Source of the DNA: Rhodococcoides trifolii
GTDB lineage: Bacteria; Actinomycetota; Actinomycetes; Mycobacteriales; Mycobacteriaceae
Direction: 5' to 3'
Assembly: GCF_014635345.1 (NCBI RefSeq)
Contig: NZ_BMCU01000005.1
Span: 1-64,000, forward strand
Length of the DNA stretch: 64,000 bases
The position numbers and the translations under genes are program-made. Position 1 is the stretch's first letter; the number at the start of each line of letters is the position of its first letter. Positions 23,502-33,098 of the stretch are shown here, one piece after another. The notes beneath the pieces are model-generated. The model saw nothing but the letters and a program-made list of their open reading frames with translations, was not told where the DNA came from and searched no databases.

Positions 23502-24709
23502 GGCAGCGACCCGCAGGTGTTCGCAGCCGTGACACCGTCGAACCGGTCGAAGATCCAGTCGATTCCCTCGCCGACCGCGGCGCCGTCCGCGTGCCCCTGA
23601 TCCGGACGCAGCCTGAAGTCGATCGTGTCGCCGAGTGCGCACGCGCGCCTGGTCGCGTCTTCGGTCCACGCGGGGAGGACGAGGTTGTCGCGACCACCGG
23701 CCAACACCATCATCGGTGCTGCCGCAGCGGTTTTCGGGAGCGAGATGTCCACCAACCACTGGCGGATCCGCTCCAACGCCTCCGGCGACGTCGGTGATAC
23801 GTCGTCTTCCTTTATCTGACCGGCGGCGAGGAACTTCTGTGAGGCCAGGTCCCCGGTACAGGAGATCAAGACGTCCTTGTTGGCCGCGAGACCGCCACGC
23901 AAATAGTCGCTGTCCTGCACGTCGGGATAGCGCGCCTGGAACCCCTCCAGTACGAAGGGCATCAGGAACTGTTGCGGCACAGTAAGATCGAACTTACCGT
24001 CCGCGACGACCTTCGACAGATCCGCGGCCGGTGACAGGTTTGCCGAGCCCAGGAACTCGAGGCCGTCGCCGTACTGCGGCGCCATCTCCGCAGCGGCCCA
24101 CGACGCCTGCCCACCCTGCGAGGTGCCGATCGCCGCCCAGCGGGTTCCCGCCGTCGGTGCAACGAAGCGGGCCGCCCGGACGGCGTCGATCATGTCGTAC
24201 CCGGCAGACGTCGGGTCGAGGTATGGATGCGGACCGTCCGTACCGAGCCCTTGAAAATCCGTCACGACGACGACCGCGCCGCGAGCGAGTGCGGGAGCCA
24301 CCGTCGTGATGTTGCCCAGCAGGTTCGGATACAGCGACGGAGCGCATTCGTCGGTGACTCCAGTGGTGCCGTGGCCGACGGACACCACCGGCCATCCACC
24401 GGTGGGCGCTGTCCCCGCCGGGACGAACACGGTCCCCGAGACGATCACGCCCCCACCGTCGAGCCCGGATGTCGATCGGTAGGTGACGCGGTATTCACTG
24501 GCTCCGAGCGCGCTGATGCTCTGGTCGACTTGGCCGAGAAGATCGCTGGAGACGATCTGCCCCCGTTCGTCACCCGCGGGCGCTGGGACCGTGGGCTGCG
24601 TCGGGGTCGTGGTGGACGGGGGTGCGGTGGACGGGGTTGTCGTAGACGTCGAGCATCCTGCGAGCAGAACCAGAGCCACGACACCGGCTGCTGTTCGCCT
24701 GAGATGCAT
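23498..24709 (-). CDS. Secretory-lipase family lipoprotein
   Basis: About 403 residues. The N-terminus MHLRRTAAGVVALVLLAGCS is a lipoprotein signal with lipobox LAGC, followed by a Thr/Pro/Ser-rich linker. The hydrolase domain has GGWPVVSVGHGTTGV, VVVTDFQGL, HPYLD, nucleophile elbow GTSQGGQA, Asp in AGGRDNLVLP and His in DQGHADG. It probably acts on esters or lipids at the cell surface. The start shares one base with the antiporter stop (TGATG), and its end overlaps the histidine kinase start, so the three genes form one translationally coupled operon. Confidence 0.87.
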   Translation of the reverse strand: MHLRRTAAGVVALVLLAGCSTSTTTPSTAPPSTTTPTQPTVPAPAGDERGQIVSSDLLGQVDQSISALGASEYRVTYRSTSGLDGGGVIVSGTVFVPAGTAPTGGWPVVSVGHGTTGVTDECAPSLYPNLLGNITTVAPALARGAVVVVTDFQGLGTDGPHPYLDPTSAGYDMIDAVRAARFVAPTAGTRWAAIGTSQGGQASWAAAEMAPQYGDGLEFLGSANLSPAADLSKVVADGKFDLTVPQQFLMPFVLEGFQARYPDVQDSDYLRGGLAANKDVLISCTGDLASQKFLAAGQIKEDDVSPTSPEALERIRQWLVDISLPKTAAAAPMMVLAGGRDNLVLPAWTEDATRRACALGDTIDFRLRPDQGHADGAAVGEGIDWIFDRFDGVTAANTCGSLP

Positions 24710-26331
24710 CAGTCTCCGCTCAACCTCTCGATACGGCGTTCGGCTGCCGCCTGCTCGACATCCATTCCTTCCAACACCGTACGCAAGACCTCGTCGTCGA
24801 GGTCGCCCGAATCGCGGGCCGTCAGGAGGGCGTCGCGCTGCGCGCGCAGGACGTTGCGCCGCACCCGGTCGAACACCGCGCCCGTACGTTTTGCGGCCGC
24901 CACACGTTCCTGGTTCTCCTCGGTTTCGTCGGCTTGCATGCGGGCCAGGACGGATCGACGCACCCGCATCACGACTTCGTTCTTCTGCTCTGCGGTCATG
25001 GTCTCGGGCATTCGGGTCGCTGCCTCGTGCAGATATTTCTGTGCCGCCTGCCGCGAGATCGATCGTGCCTTCCTGGTTTGGGCGTCCCACCAGTCGGCCT
25101 CGTCGGGGTCTGCGACGTCGAGCCGCCGCACCAGAAGTGGCAGTGTCAACCCTTGCAGAAGCAGTGTTCCGACCGCCACGGTGAATGCGATTGCCTGGAT
25201 CACCCCGCGACCGGGAAAGTCGTTGCCCAGCAACGTGGTCAGGGGAACACCGGTGGCCGCCGCCAAGGTCACCACACCCCGCATACCCGCCCACGAGATC
25301 ACCAGGTTCTGCCGCCAGGTGAGCCCGGAACGTGCCTTCCCCGGCAGGAATCGCTCGATTCCCATGCCCGCGAAGATCCACAGCGGCCGTACCGCGATGA
25401 CCAGCACCAGGATCAGCAACGCGTACGCGAAGATGTGATGCACGGGAAGGCCTTCGGCACGAACGTCGTCGATGACGAATTTGAGCTGTAGGCCCATGTA
25501 GGCGAACACGAACGTCTCGAGGAGCAGATCGAGGGTCGACCACACCTGCCGCTCTTGATTGCGGGTGCGAATGGTGTCGCGCGAGCTGGCGGCGCCGAGC
25601 ACGAAACCGGCGGTCACCACCGCCAGTACCCCGGAGGCGTGTATTTCCTCGGCCGCGAGGTACGCCGTGAACGGTACGAGAATGCCCAGGACAGTCGCCA
25701 ACGCGGAGTCGGTGATCCGCGTCCGAACGAACCTGACCAAACGGGACAGCACGAGGCCGACGCCGACACCGCCCACCACTTCGTAGACGAAAAACAGCAC
25801 GGGCGAATCGATCCCGGTGCGGCTGCCCGTCACCGCTGCCGTCGTCAGGGTGAACAACGTCAGTGCGGCGGCGTCGTTGACCAGGGATTCGCCGGTGAGA
25901 ATCGACATCACCCGATTCGAGAGCCCCAGTTTGCGGCCGACCGCCACCGCCGCGACCGCGTCGGGTGGGGCCACGACTGCGCCGAGAACGAGCGCTGCAC
26001 CGAGCGTGAGTTCGGGTACCAGCCAGAAGGCGAAGAACCCCACCGCTGCGGTCGTCACCACGACCAGACCCACGCCCAGGCGAACGATGGTTCCGAAGCT
26101 GCGCTTGAAGCTGGCGAACGAGAAGTCCAGGGCCGCCGAGTACAGCAGCGGCGGGAGCACGGCTCCGAGGATCAGATCGGGTTCGAGCTCCAGACGCGGG
26201 AGACCGGGAATGAAGGACGCGGCAGATCCGACCGCGACCAGGACCAGCGGTACCTGCAGATCCAGTCGTTTGGCGAAGCCTGCGATGGCCACCGCCCCGA
26301 CCACGACCAAGAGAAAGAGGGAACCGTCCAC
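24709..26331 (-). CDS. NhaP-type Na+(K+)/H+ antiporter with C-terminal cytoplasmic region
   Basis: 540 residues from a GTG start. About twelve helices span residues 1-400. CPA1 family motifs are LGAVVAPPDAVAAVAVG and GESLVNDAAALTLF, where the ND pair forms the ion site. Residues 410-540 are a hydrophilic, highly charged, probably coiled helical tail (YLHEAATRMPETMTAEQKNE and later), consistent with a regulatory domain. It exports sodium or potassium in exchange for protons. It is the first gene of the operon continuing into the lipase and the histidine kinase. Confidence 0.88.
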   Translation of the reverse strand: MDGSLFLLVVVGAVAIAGFAKRLDLQVPLVLVAVGSAASFIPGLPRLELEPDLILGAVLPPLLYSAALDFSFASFKRSFGTIVRLGVGLVVVTTAAVGFFAFWLVPELTLGAALVLGAVVAPPDAVAAVAVGRKLGLSNRVMSILTGESLVNDAAALTLFTLTTAAVTGSRTGIDSPVLFFVYEVVGGVGVGLVLSRLVRFVRTRITDSALATVLGILVPFTAYLAAEEIHASGVLAVVTAGFVLGAASSRDTIRTRNQERQVWSTLDLLLETFVFAYMGLQLKFVIDDVRAEGLPVHHIFAYALLILVLVIAVRPLWIFAGMGIERFLPGKARSGLTWRQNLVISWAGMRGVVTLAAATGVPLTTLLGNDFPGRGVIQAIAFTVAVGTLLLQGLTLPLLVRRLDVADPDEADWWDAQTRKARSISRQAAQKYLHEAATRMPETMTAEQKNEVVMRVRRSVLARMQADETEENQERVAAAKRTGAVFDRVRRNVLRAQRDALLTARDSGDLDDEVLRTVLEGMDVEQAAAERRIERLSGD

Positions 26332-26393
26332 ACCGAACAGTGTGACGGTTCCCCCGAGTTCTGGACTACTGGCGAGTTGTTACCCGGCAAAGC

Positions 26394-26618
26394 TCAGACG
26401 ACGGGCGGGCGGCCTCCGGCCTGTCCGTTCCCGTTGTTCCGGTTCGCCTTCTTCGCGGCGTCCTGGACCTTGTCGATCTTGTCGGCGTATTTGCCCTGCG
26501 TCTTCTTGTCGATCATGTCGCCGGCCTTGTCCACGGCCTTGTCGATCTTGTCCGAGTTCTGAGCGGCAGCGTTCTTACCCTTGCCGATCAGGCCCTTCAG
26601 TGTGTCGGCAAAACCCAT
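26394..26618 (-). CDS. Rv0909-like antitoxin (MT0933-like family)
   Basis: 74 residues, basic and lysine-rich: MGFADTLKGLIGKGKNAAAQ, then KIDKAVDKAGDMIDKKTQGKYADKIDKVQDAAKK. This is the short amphipathic-helix family of M. tuberculosis Rv0909, also encoded next to ctpE there. The strong AAGGGAGC ribosome-binding site supports the ATG at 26618. The C-terminal GNGQAGGRPPVV is encoded by repeat copy 3 and looks appended to the normal end. The expected toxin (Rv0910-like SRPBCC) is not adjacent; a likely homologue is at 14125. Confidence 0.8.
   Translation of the reverse strand: MGFADTLKGLIGKGKNAAAQNSDKIDKAVDKAGDMIDKKTQGKYADKIDKVQDAAKKANRNNGNGQAGGRPPVV
26411..26427 (+). repeat. Copy 3 of the oriented GGCCTCCGGCCTNCCCG repeat
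   Basis: Core GGCCTCCGGCCTGTCCG, one mismatch from the consensus. It lies in the last codons of the Rv0909-like gene and reads GQAGGRP on the coding (minus) strand. Confidence 0.65.
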
Positions 26619-26650
26619 GACAGCTCCCTTATCGATGTGGACGGGCCCCC

Positions 26651-29035
26651 TCACGAACGAACCAGGGACCCGCTGGAGGAGCTTACTCGCCCGCGGCGCG
26701 CCACTCGATGCGCAATCTCCACGCCGACGGCCCCGATCACCCCGAGAACCAGAGCCGACGTGGTGGCCGAGACGTTCGACGGATCGAGCTGGAAGAAGCG
26801 TCGCAGGACGGGTACCGAGAACAGAATCAGGTACCCCGCCGCAGATCCGGCGAGCAGCGCGATCTTCCACCACACGTACGGGCGAGCGACCACCGCAAGG
26901 ACCCACAGCGCGATGACGATGAGGGTGATCAGCGCGGTGGTGCCTGCCTGAGTCTTCTGCGCGGCGCTCGCGTCCGGTCCGGCGTAGGCGAGCAGGTAGG
27001 ACACGAAGGTCAGCGATCCGACGATCAGACCCGACGGAACAGCCAGTCGCAGTACACGTCCGACGAAATCCGATCGGGCACGTTCGTTGTTGGGTGCGAG
27101 CGAGAGGAGGAAGGCCGGGATGCCGATGGTGAACCACGCCGCGATCGTCACGTGCCGAGGGAGGAACGGATACGGCAGCGGGTCGAAACCGAAAAGTTGC
27201 GACAGTGGGCCCGATACGCCGACGAGAAACGCGAGTATCACCGAGTACACCGTCTTGGTCAGGAACAGGTTGGAGACGCGTTCGATGTTGCCGATCACAC
27301 GCCGCCCCTCGGCGACGACATAGGGCAAGGTGGCGAACTTGTTGTCCAGCAACACGATCTGAGCAACGGCGCGGGTGGCGGGGCTTCCCGATCCCATGGC
27401 GACACCGATGTCGGCGTCCTTGAGTGCGAGCACGTCGTTGACACCGTCGCCGGTCATGGCCACCGTGTGTCCGCGCGACTGCAGTGCGGCCACCATCTCC
27501 CTCTTCTGATCCGGGCGCACCCGGCCGAACGTCGTCGACGTGTCGAGCACCGCCGCGAGTGCGTCTCGGTCGTCGGGCAGGTTGCGGCCGTCCACCGCGT
27601 CGCCGCCGACGTCCAGACCGAGTGAACCGGCGACCGCGCCCACGGAGACTGCGTTGTCACCCGAGATGACTTTGACCACCACGTCCTGAGATTGGAAGTA
27701 CTCCAGGGTTTCTCGCGCGTCGGAGCGCACCTTCTGCTCCAGGACGACGAGTGCGCGCGCCGTGACGGCACCGGGCGCGGAGGGAGCGTCGACACTGTCG
27801 TCGGACGTGGCGAGAAGCAGCACGCGCAGGCCACTGGACCCGAGCGCCTCCGCGGTCCGGGCGACGTCGCCGGTCGGGTCGAGCAGAACATCCGGTGCAC
27901 CGAGAATCCAGTTTCCGTTCTCCCCGAACGAATATCCGCTCCACTTGTTGGCCGACGAGAACGGTGCCACAGCCGTCTGCGTCCAGGGCGGGACCTCGTC
28001 GTAGGCCTCCGCGATCGCAGCGACGCTGGCGTTGGGTCGTGGATCCGCCGCGGCCGACGCCGCGAGTGCGTGAGACACCTCCGAACGGTCGCCGGCAAGG
28101 ACTCGGACGTCGGAGACCCGCATTCCGTTCTCGGTCAGGGTGCCGGTCTTGTCCGCGCACACCGTGTCGACGCGCGCCAGACCCTCGATGGCCGGAAGTT
28201 CTTGCACGAGAGCATTTCTCTTGCCGAGTCGCACGACACCGACCGCGAACGCGATCGACGTCAGCAGCACGAGTCCCTCGGGAACCATGGGGACCAGCGC
28301 GGCCACCATGCCGTTCAGTGCGGGCCGGATGCTCTCACCGCTGGCGAAGAGCTGGTTGTAGACGATGAGCAGACCCGCCGGAATCATCAGGTAGGTGATG
28401 ATCTTCAGGATGCGGTCGATCCCGCTGCGAAGTTCCGACGCGACCAGGGTGAACTTGCTGGCTTCGTCCGCCAGCTTCGCCGCATAGGCCTCGCCGCCGA
28501 CCTTCGTCGCCCGGTAGGCGCCGCTGCCCGATACGACGAAGCTGCCGGAAAGAACATGCGTCCCTTCGGTTTTGTGAACCGGGTCCGCTTCGCCGGTCAG
28601 CAGGGATTCGTCGACCTCGAGCGCGGATGCCTCGATCACATCGCCGTCGACGACGATCTGGTCACCCGGCCCGAGCTCGATGACGTCGTCCTGGACCACC
28701 TCGTTCGGGGCGAGCTCGGACACCTGGCCGTCGCGTCGGACGGAGGGCTTGGCCGCGCTGACGATGGCCAGTGCGTCGAGCGTTCGTTTCGCCCGGATCT
28801 CCTGCACGATTCCGATCCCGCTGTTGGCGACGATCAGCAGCCCGAACATCGCGTCGATGACGGAACCGGTGGCCAGGACGATGATCAGCAACACCGTCAG
28901 AATTGCGTTGATGCGGGTGAACACGTTGGCGCGCACGATGTCCGACACACTGCGGCTCGCCCGATCCGGGATGTCGTTGGAACGGCCGTCCCGTCGCCGT
29001 TCGGTCACTTCCGCCGACGTCAGGCCACTCGTCAT
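26651..29035 (-). CDS. ctpE: P-type ATPase, CtpE-like calcium transporter
   Basis: 794 residues, close to the 797 of M. tuberculosis CtpE. Order: actuator motif LLTGEAD (147-149), helix 4 motif MVPEGLVLL (PEGL at 252-255), phosphorylation site [11 protein letters not shown] (Asp 295), nucleotide-binding domain and hinge [18 protein letters not shown], then a cluster of C-terminal helices. CtpE is reported to take up calcium across the mycobacterial membrane and to support surface integrity. Its neighbours, the Rv0909-like antitoxin and Rv0906-like hydrolase, reproduce the M. tuberculosis order, which supports orthology. The start follows the hydrolase stop by 27 bases, so the two are probably co-transcribed. 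Confidence 0.88.
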   Translation of the reverse strand: MTSGLTSAEVTERRRDGRSNDIPDRASRSVSDIVRANVFTRINAILTVLLIIVLATGSVIDAMFGLLIVANSGIGIVQEIRAKRTLDALAIVSAAKPSVRRDGQVSELAPNEVVQDDVIELGPGDQIVVDGDVIEASALEVDESLLTGEADPVHKTEGTHVLSGSFVVSGSGAYRATKVGGEAYAAKLADEASKFTLVASELRSGIDRILKIITYLMIPAGLLIVYNQLFASGESIRPALNGMVAALVPMVPEGLVLLTSIAFAVGVVRLGKRNALVQELPAIEGLARVDTVCADKTGTLTENGMRVSDVRVLAGDRSEVSHALAASAAADPRPNASVAAIAEAYDEVPPWTQTAVAPFSSANKWSGYSFGENGNWILGAPDVLLDPTGDVARTAEALGSSGLRVLLLATSDDSVDAPSAPGAVTARALVVLEQKVRSDARETLEYFQSQDVVVKVISGDNAVSVGAVAGSLGLDVGGDAVDGRNLPDDRDALAAVLDTSTTFGRVRPDQKREMVAALQSRGHTVAMTGDGVNDVLALKDADIGVAMGSGSPATRAVAQIVLLDNKFATLPYVVAEGRRVIGNIERVSNLFLTKTVYSVILAFLVGVSGPLSQLFGFDPLPYPFLPRHVTIAAWFTIGIPAFLLSLAPNNERARSDFVGRVLRLAVPSGLIVGSLTFVSYLLAYAGPDASAAQKTQAGTTALITLIVIALWVLAVVARPYVWWKIALLAGSAAGYLILFSVPVLRRFFQLDPSNVSATTSALVLGVIGAVGVEIAHRVARRGRVSSSSGSLVRS

Positions 29036-29062
29036 ACGAGACAGGCTCGCATATCGGACAGG

Positions 29063-30169
29063 TCAGTTCAATTCCCACCACGGCTGACGGTCCGAGCCGC
29101 GCAGGACGTCGACGCGCTGGCCGGGCATCGGCACCGTGACGTGTACGCCGCGCGTCGTCGCCGCTTCGATCAGCCGCTCGATGGGCTCGGACCAGGGGTG
29201 GAACGCAAGGTTGAAGGTTGCCCAGTGCACCGGAATCACGATGCCGTGCCCCGCGTCCGCGCTCTGCAGGTCCACGTGCGCCTGCACGGCTTCCTCGGGG
29301 TTCATGTGAATGTCGCGCCACTGCTCGTTGTAGGCGCCGACGGGGAGCAACGTGACGTCGAAGGGGCCGTACGTCTCGCCGATCGTCGAGAAGCGCGGTG
29401 TGTAGCCGGTGTCGCCGCCGAAGAACGCCGAGTGCGACGGACCGGCGATGGACCAGGATGCCCATTGCGTGGTGTCGCGAACGAGCCCTCGCCCGGAGAA
29501 GTGCCGCGCTTCCGTACAGGTGAGAGTGATGCCGGCGACCACGGTGGCCTGATCCCAGTCGAGTTCGACGATGCGGTCCTCGGGGACGTTCCACCGGCGG
29601 AGGTGCGAACCCACCCCGAGGGGGACCACGAACGGCGCCGTCTGCGTGTCGAGAAGAATCCGGACGGTGTCCCGGTCGAGGTGGTCGTAGTGGTCGTGGG
29701 AGATCAGAATTGCGTCGATGAGCGGAAGCGCTTCCGCAGCAACAGGAACGGGGTGCAGACGCGCGGGACCCACCAGTGCCGACGGGGACACGCGATTGCT
29801 CCACACCGGGTCGGTGAGAACGCGTCGGCCGTCGATCTCGATCAGAACGGACGAGTGACCGAACCATGTCACGGCGATGTCGCCGGCCTCGGCGGGGGCG
29901 AGCGGGGTGGCGAGCGGAATCGGTCGGCGGGGGCGACCGTTGCGACCTTGCGTCAGCAGGTCCCGGAAGATCTTCAGATCAGGGCTCGCGGCGGAACTCG
30001 GAATCGAGTTACCGAATCTGCGATTGCGGTAGTGCGGAGACGCCGCAGCGTACGGCTGGATCCTGTTTCGCGACGCACCCATCGCGCTCGGCAGGCCCCA
30101 CGCGGCGCGCACCAACCACGTGAGCCCGGCAGCGGCAAGAACAGTCGAGACGACGTTGCGTGGCTTCAC
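29063..30169 (-). CDS. Metallo-beta-lactamase-fold hydrolase, Rv0906-like (NAPE-PLD/UlaG type)
   Basis: About 368 residues. Metal-binding motif ISHDHYDHLDRDTV (HxHxDH), further ligands in FFGGDTGYTPRF and VIPVHWATFNLAFHPW. The family includes N-acyl-phosphatidylethanolamine phospholipase D-like enzymes, and the M. tuberculosis relative Rv0906 is likewise upstream of ctpE. A hydrophobic segment near the N-terminus (VVSTVLAAAGLTWLVRAAWG) suggests membrane attachment or export. The GTG at 30169 is chosen; the frame is open upstream into the terminator hairpin of the next gene, which makes a longer protein unlikely. Confidence 0.85.
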   Translation of the reverse strand: MKPRNVVSTVLAAAGLTWLVRAAWGLPSAMGASRNRIQPYAAASPHYRNRRFGNSIPSSAASPDLKIFRDLLTQGRNGRPRRPIPLATPLAPAEAGDIAVTWFGHSSVLIEIDGRRVLTDPVWSNRVSPSALVGPARLHPVPVAAEALPLIDAILISHDHYDHLDRDTVRILLDTQTAPFVVPLGVGSHLRRWNVPEDRIVELDWDQATVVAGITLTCTEARHFSGRGLVRDTTQWASWSIAGPSHSAFFGGDTGYTPRFSTIGETYGPFDVTLLPVGAYNEQWRDIHMNPEEAVQAHVDLQSADAGHGIVIPVHWATFNLAFHPWSEPIERLIEAATTRGVHVTVPMPGQRVDVLRGSDRQPWWELN

Positions 30170-30197
30170 GATGTCCAGTTTAGGTGCCCACGCGACA

Positions 30198-30230
30198 AGT
30201 GCGCCCGAGCCGGGCAGGCTCGGGCGCACT
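30198..30230 (-). terminator. Terminator hairpin after the NCS1 permease gene
   Basis: A perfect 14-bp stem (AGTGCGCCCGAGCC at 30198-30211 with GGCTCGGGCGCACT at 30217-30230) encloses a 5-base loop, 30 bases after the permease stop on the minus strand. No U-tract. Confidence 0.72.
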
Positions 30231-30259
30231 CTCCTCTCGCAGACTTGCTGCGGGCGGAC

Positions 30260-31939
30260 CTACTTCTGAGCGGGCAGGATGTGCTCACCCGTCTTGTCGG
30301 TGCTCAGCGACAGCGAACTGATGTACTGCTTCTCCCCGTTCGGACCCGGCACGTTCGACAGCATCATGTCGGGACGTTCGAACTCGACTCCGGACACGAC
30401 GCACAGGAGCGTGGCGTCGGAGGGGTTGCCGTGCTCGTCGAACATCGGCAGGTCGATGCCGTCGTCCGTGCGGCGCAGGTAGTACTTGCCCTTGGTCGCC
30501 ACGGCCAGGATCGGCGGCAGGACGAGGGCGAGCACCAGGGCGACGAGCGGCGAGTACGGCTTGATGGCCGACCCGAACGCTCCGAAGAACACAAGGATGG
30601 ACAGGATTGCCGACGCGGCCATCGATCCGAACCCGACCGGGTTCACGTTGTAGAGCATGCCGCGGCGGAACTCGGGCACCTTGGGCGAGAGCTTCAGGAT
30701 GTACTTGTTGAACACGATGTCCGAGGCGACCACGGCAATCCACGCGATACCGCAGTTCGCGTAGAAGCCGAGAATGTTGTTCAGGAAGTCGAACATGTTG
30801 GCTTCCATCAGGACCAACGCAACGGCGAGATTGAACAGCACGAAGACCATGCGGCCCGGGTACGTCTTGGTGACGCGGGTGTAGGAATTGGTCCACGCCA
30901 GGGATCCGGAGTACGCGTTGGTGACGTTGATCTTGATCTGGCTGATCACGACGAGAATCACCGCGAGGGTCATGGCGAGCCAGCCCGGCATGAAGTTCTC
31001 GTAGATCTCGAGGAACTGGTGCACCGGCTCGTTGGCAATGGAGGCACCGTCGACGACGTTGGCGATCAGGTAGACGGCGAGGAAGAGACCGACGACCTGC
31101 TTGAGTGCGCCGAAGATGACCCAACCCGGTCCTGCGAGGATCACCGCAGTCCACCAGCGGCGCTTGTTCTCCGGCGTCTTCGGAGGCATGAAGCGCAGGT
31201 AGTCGATCTGCTCGGCGATCTGGGCGATCAGCGAGAGACAGACGCCGGCCGCGAGCATGACCGACCCGAGGTTCACACCTTTGCCGGCCTCACCGTTGGC
31301 GCCACCGAACGCCATGAACTGCCCGACCGAGTCGGGGTTCGAGACGACGAGATAGACGAACGGCAGGACCATGAGGATCAGCCACAGCGGGGTGGTCCAG
31401 ACCTGAAGCTTCGCAAGCGCTTTCATTCCGTAGATGACCAGCGGGATGACCATCAACGTGGAGACCGCGTACCCGATCGGTAACGGAATGTTCAGACCCA
31501 GTTCGAGACCCTGCGCCATGATCGAACCTTCGAGGGCGAAGAAGATGAAGGTGAACGTGGCGAAGATGACATTGGTGACCACCGACCCGTAGTAGCCGAA
31601 ACCGCTTCCACGCGTGATCAAGTCGAGGTCGATGTTGTAGCGGGCAGCGTAGTAGGCAAGGGGCAGACCGGTCAGGAAGATGACGACGGCGAAGACCAGA
31701 ATGCCCCAGAGCGCGTTGCCGGTGCCGTACGAGATGCCGATGTTGGCGCCGATCGCGAAGTCGGCGAGGTAGGCGATGCCGCCCAGCGCGGAGGTCGCGA
31801 CGACTCCGGTGCCCCACTTGCGATAACTGCGGGGGGCGAATCGGAGCGTGTAATCTTCGAGAGTCTCCTTCAGTGCGGTGTTCTCGCTCGCGGTCAACGG
31901 CTTTGCCGCACCGGAGGTCCCATCGTCGACAGCGGTCAT
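30260..31939 (-). CDS. NCS1-family nucleobase/cytosine permease-like transporter
   Basis: About 559 residues with twelve hydrophobic segments. The start of the membrane part (WGTGVVATSALGGIAYLADF, IGISYGTGNALWG) and GSGFGYYGSVVTNVIFATFT match the NCS1 (purine-cytosine permease) fold, as do INVTNAYSGSLAWTNSYTRV and the long hydrophilic C-terminus. The usual substrates are cytosine, purines, allantoin or hydantoins taken up with a cation; which one is unknown here. The ATG at 31939 follows AAGGAC. It diverges from an iron-siderophore lipoprotein whose IdeR-type box lies about 134 bases upstream of this start. Confidence 0.83.
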   Translation of the reverse strand: MTAVDDGTSGAAKPLTASENTALKETLEDYTLRFAPRSYRKWGTGVVATSALGGIAYLADFAIGANIGISYGTGNALWGILVFAVVIFLTGLPLAYYAARYNIDLDLITRGSGFGYYGSVVTNVIFATFTFIFFALEGSIMAQGLELGLNIPLPIGYAVSTLMVIPLVIYGMKALAKLQVWTTPLWLILMVLPFVYLVVSNPDSVGQFMAFGGANGEAGKGVNLGSVMLAAGVCLSLIAQIAEQIDYLRFMPPKTPENKRRWWTAVILAGPGWVIFGALKQVVGLFLAVYLIANVVDGASIANEPVHQFLEIYENFMPGWLAMTLAVILVVISQIKINVTNAYSGSLAWTNSYTRVTKTYPGRMVFVLFNLAVALVLMEANMFDFLNNILGFYANCGIAWIAVVASDIVFNKYILKLSPKVPEFRRGMLYNVNPVGFGSMAASAILSILVFFGAFGSAIKPYSPLVALVLALVLPPILAVATKGKYYLRRTDDGIDLPMFDEHGNPSDATLLCVVSGVEFERPDMMLSNVPGPNGEKQYISSLSLSTDKTGEHILPAQK

Positions 31940-32072
31940 ATGAGTGGCGGTCCTTGTCTGTACGCGACGCACGGGGCGGCGCGATGTCCTGTGATGCGGG
32001 ATGACGCTAGGTTCGCCGTGTTTCGACCCTGTGGTTGGTGTGTGTCCGGCGCGTAACGATGCCTGAACGTAC

Positions 32073-32091
32073 GTAGGTTAGGCTTACCTCT
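32073..32091. promoter_or_regulatory. IdeR/DtxR iron box upstream of the siderophore-binding lipoprotein
   Basis: The 17 bases TAGGTTAGGCTTACCTC match the DtxR/IdeR consensus TWAGGTTAGSCTAACCTWA with two differences in the right half. The box ends 24 bases before the GTG of the lipoprotein gene, covering the likely promoter, so iron-loaded IdeR should repress transcription. Confidence 0.8.
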
Positions 32092-32114
32092 CCAACGACG
32101 ACGAGGTGAGAAAC

Positions 32115-33098
32115 GTGAAACGACGATCGGCAGTCCTGTGCGCCTTCCTGACCACGGTGGCACTCGTGTCCGCCTGCGGTGCGAGCGATTCGGCCACCGA
32201 CTCCGCCGCCGACACGTCGTCGGGAGCGTTCCCGGTGACCATCGAGAACACTTTCGGGTCGACGACCATCGAGTCTGCGCCGCAACGCATCGTGACCCTC
32301 GGCGGTGAGGACGCGGTGTACGCACTGGGCGAGAAGCCCGTGGGTCAGCTACGCATCACCTACGGCAACACCGAAGCCGGCGTATACCCCTGGAACGAAA
32401 GCTATTTCGATCCGTCGGTCACGACGCTGCTCGACAACACGACGTCTCTGCCCTACGAGGCCATCGCCGCACTGAATCCCGACGTGATCCTCGCGCCGTA
32501 CCAAGGATTCGACCAGACCGCGTACGAGACGCTCAGCGCGATCGCCCCGACCGTCGCCTACCCGGACAAGCCGTGGCAGACGACGTGGCAGGACCAGACC
32601 CTGATCGTCGGCCAGGCGCTGGGGAAGACGGACGAGGCATCCGAGGCCGTGGCCGAGGCACAGAAAGCCCTGACCGACACCGCCGCGGCCCATCCCGAGT
32701 TCGCAGGTAAGAGCGCAAGCGTCGTGTCCTTCTACGGCGGCGCCCTCGCCGCCTACCTACCCGGTGACCCGCGTGTGAAACTGATCGAAGAACTGGGATT
32801 CAGCACGCCACCCGGCATCGAGGAGCTCGCCGCAACCAAGGACGACTTCTACATCGACGTGGCGCCGGAACTCATCGGCAAGATCGATGCCGACGTCATC
32901 CTGGCGTACGACGACGGCACCACGTACGCATCCACCCCGTCGGTCGCCGGACTCGGTGCCGCACAGCGGAATTCGGTCGCCAAGCTGGACGACACACAGA
33001 CCATCGCGGGCCTCGGACTGCCGACCGTGTTGTCCATCCCGTGGGCTCTGGACAGGACGGTGCCGACCTTGGCAGCGGCGGCCGTTCAGGCTCCCTGA
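32115..33098 (+). CDS. Iron-siderophore ABC transporter substrate-binding lipoprotein
   Basis: About 327 residues. Signal peptide with lipobox LVSAC at residues 17-21. The mature part is a class III (FecB/FhuD/BtuF) binding protein: FGSTTIESAPQRIVTLGGED, ALNPDVILAPYQGF, AYPDKPWQTTWQDQ and the central helix region. It captures a ferric siderophore at the outer face for an ABC permease that is not encoded nearby, so it is an orphan receptor or serves a permease elsewhere. The GTG at 32115 has GAGGTGAG at good distance; another GTG at 32106 lacks one. An IdeR box precedes it. The 3' end overlaps the converging echA6 by 13 bases. Confidence 0.88.
   Translation: MKRRSAVLCAFLTTVALVSACGASDSATDSAADTSSGAFPVTIENTFGSTTIESAPQRIVTLGGEDAVYALGEKPVGQLRITYGNTEAGVYPWNESYFDPSVTTLLDNTTSLPYEAIAALNPDVILAPYQGFDQTAYETLSAIAPTVAYPDKPWQTTWQDQTLIVGQALGKTDEASEAVAEAQKALTDTAAAHPEFAGKSASVVSFYGGALAAYLPGDPRVKLIEELGFSTPPGIEELAATKDDFYIDVAPELIGKIDADVILAYDDGTTYASTPSVAGLGAAQRNSVAKLDDTQTIAGLGLPTVLSIPWALDRTVPTLAAAAVQAP

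Noticed and set aside
27692..31483. A very long open frame on the + strand opposite ctpE, the metallo-hydrolase and the NCS1 permease
   Set aside because: It is an antisense shadow created by GC-rich codon usage. The minus-strand genes have clear catalytic motifs and ribosome-binding sites; the + frame has none and is made of low-information Arg/Asp/Gly-rich sequence.
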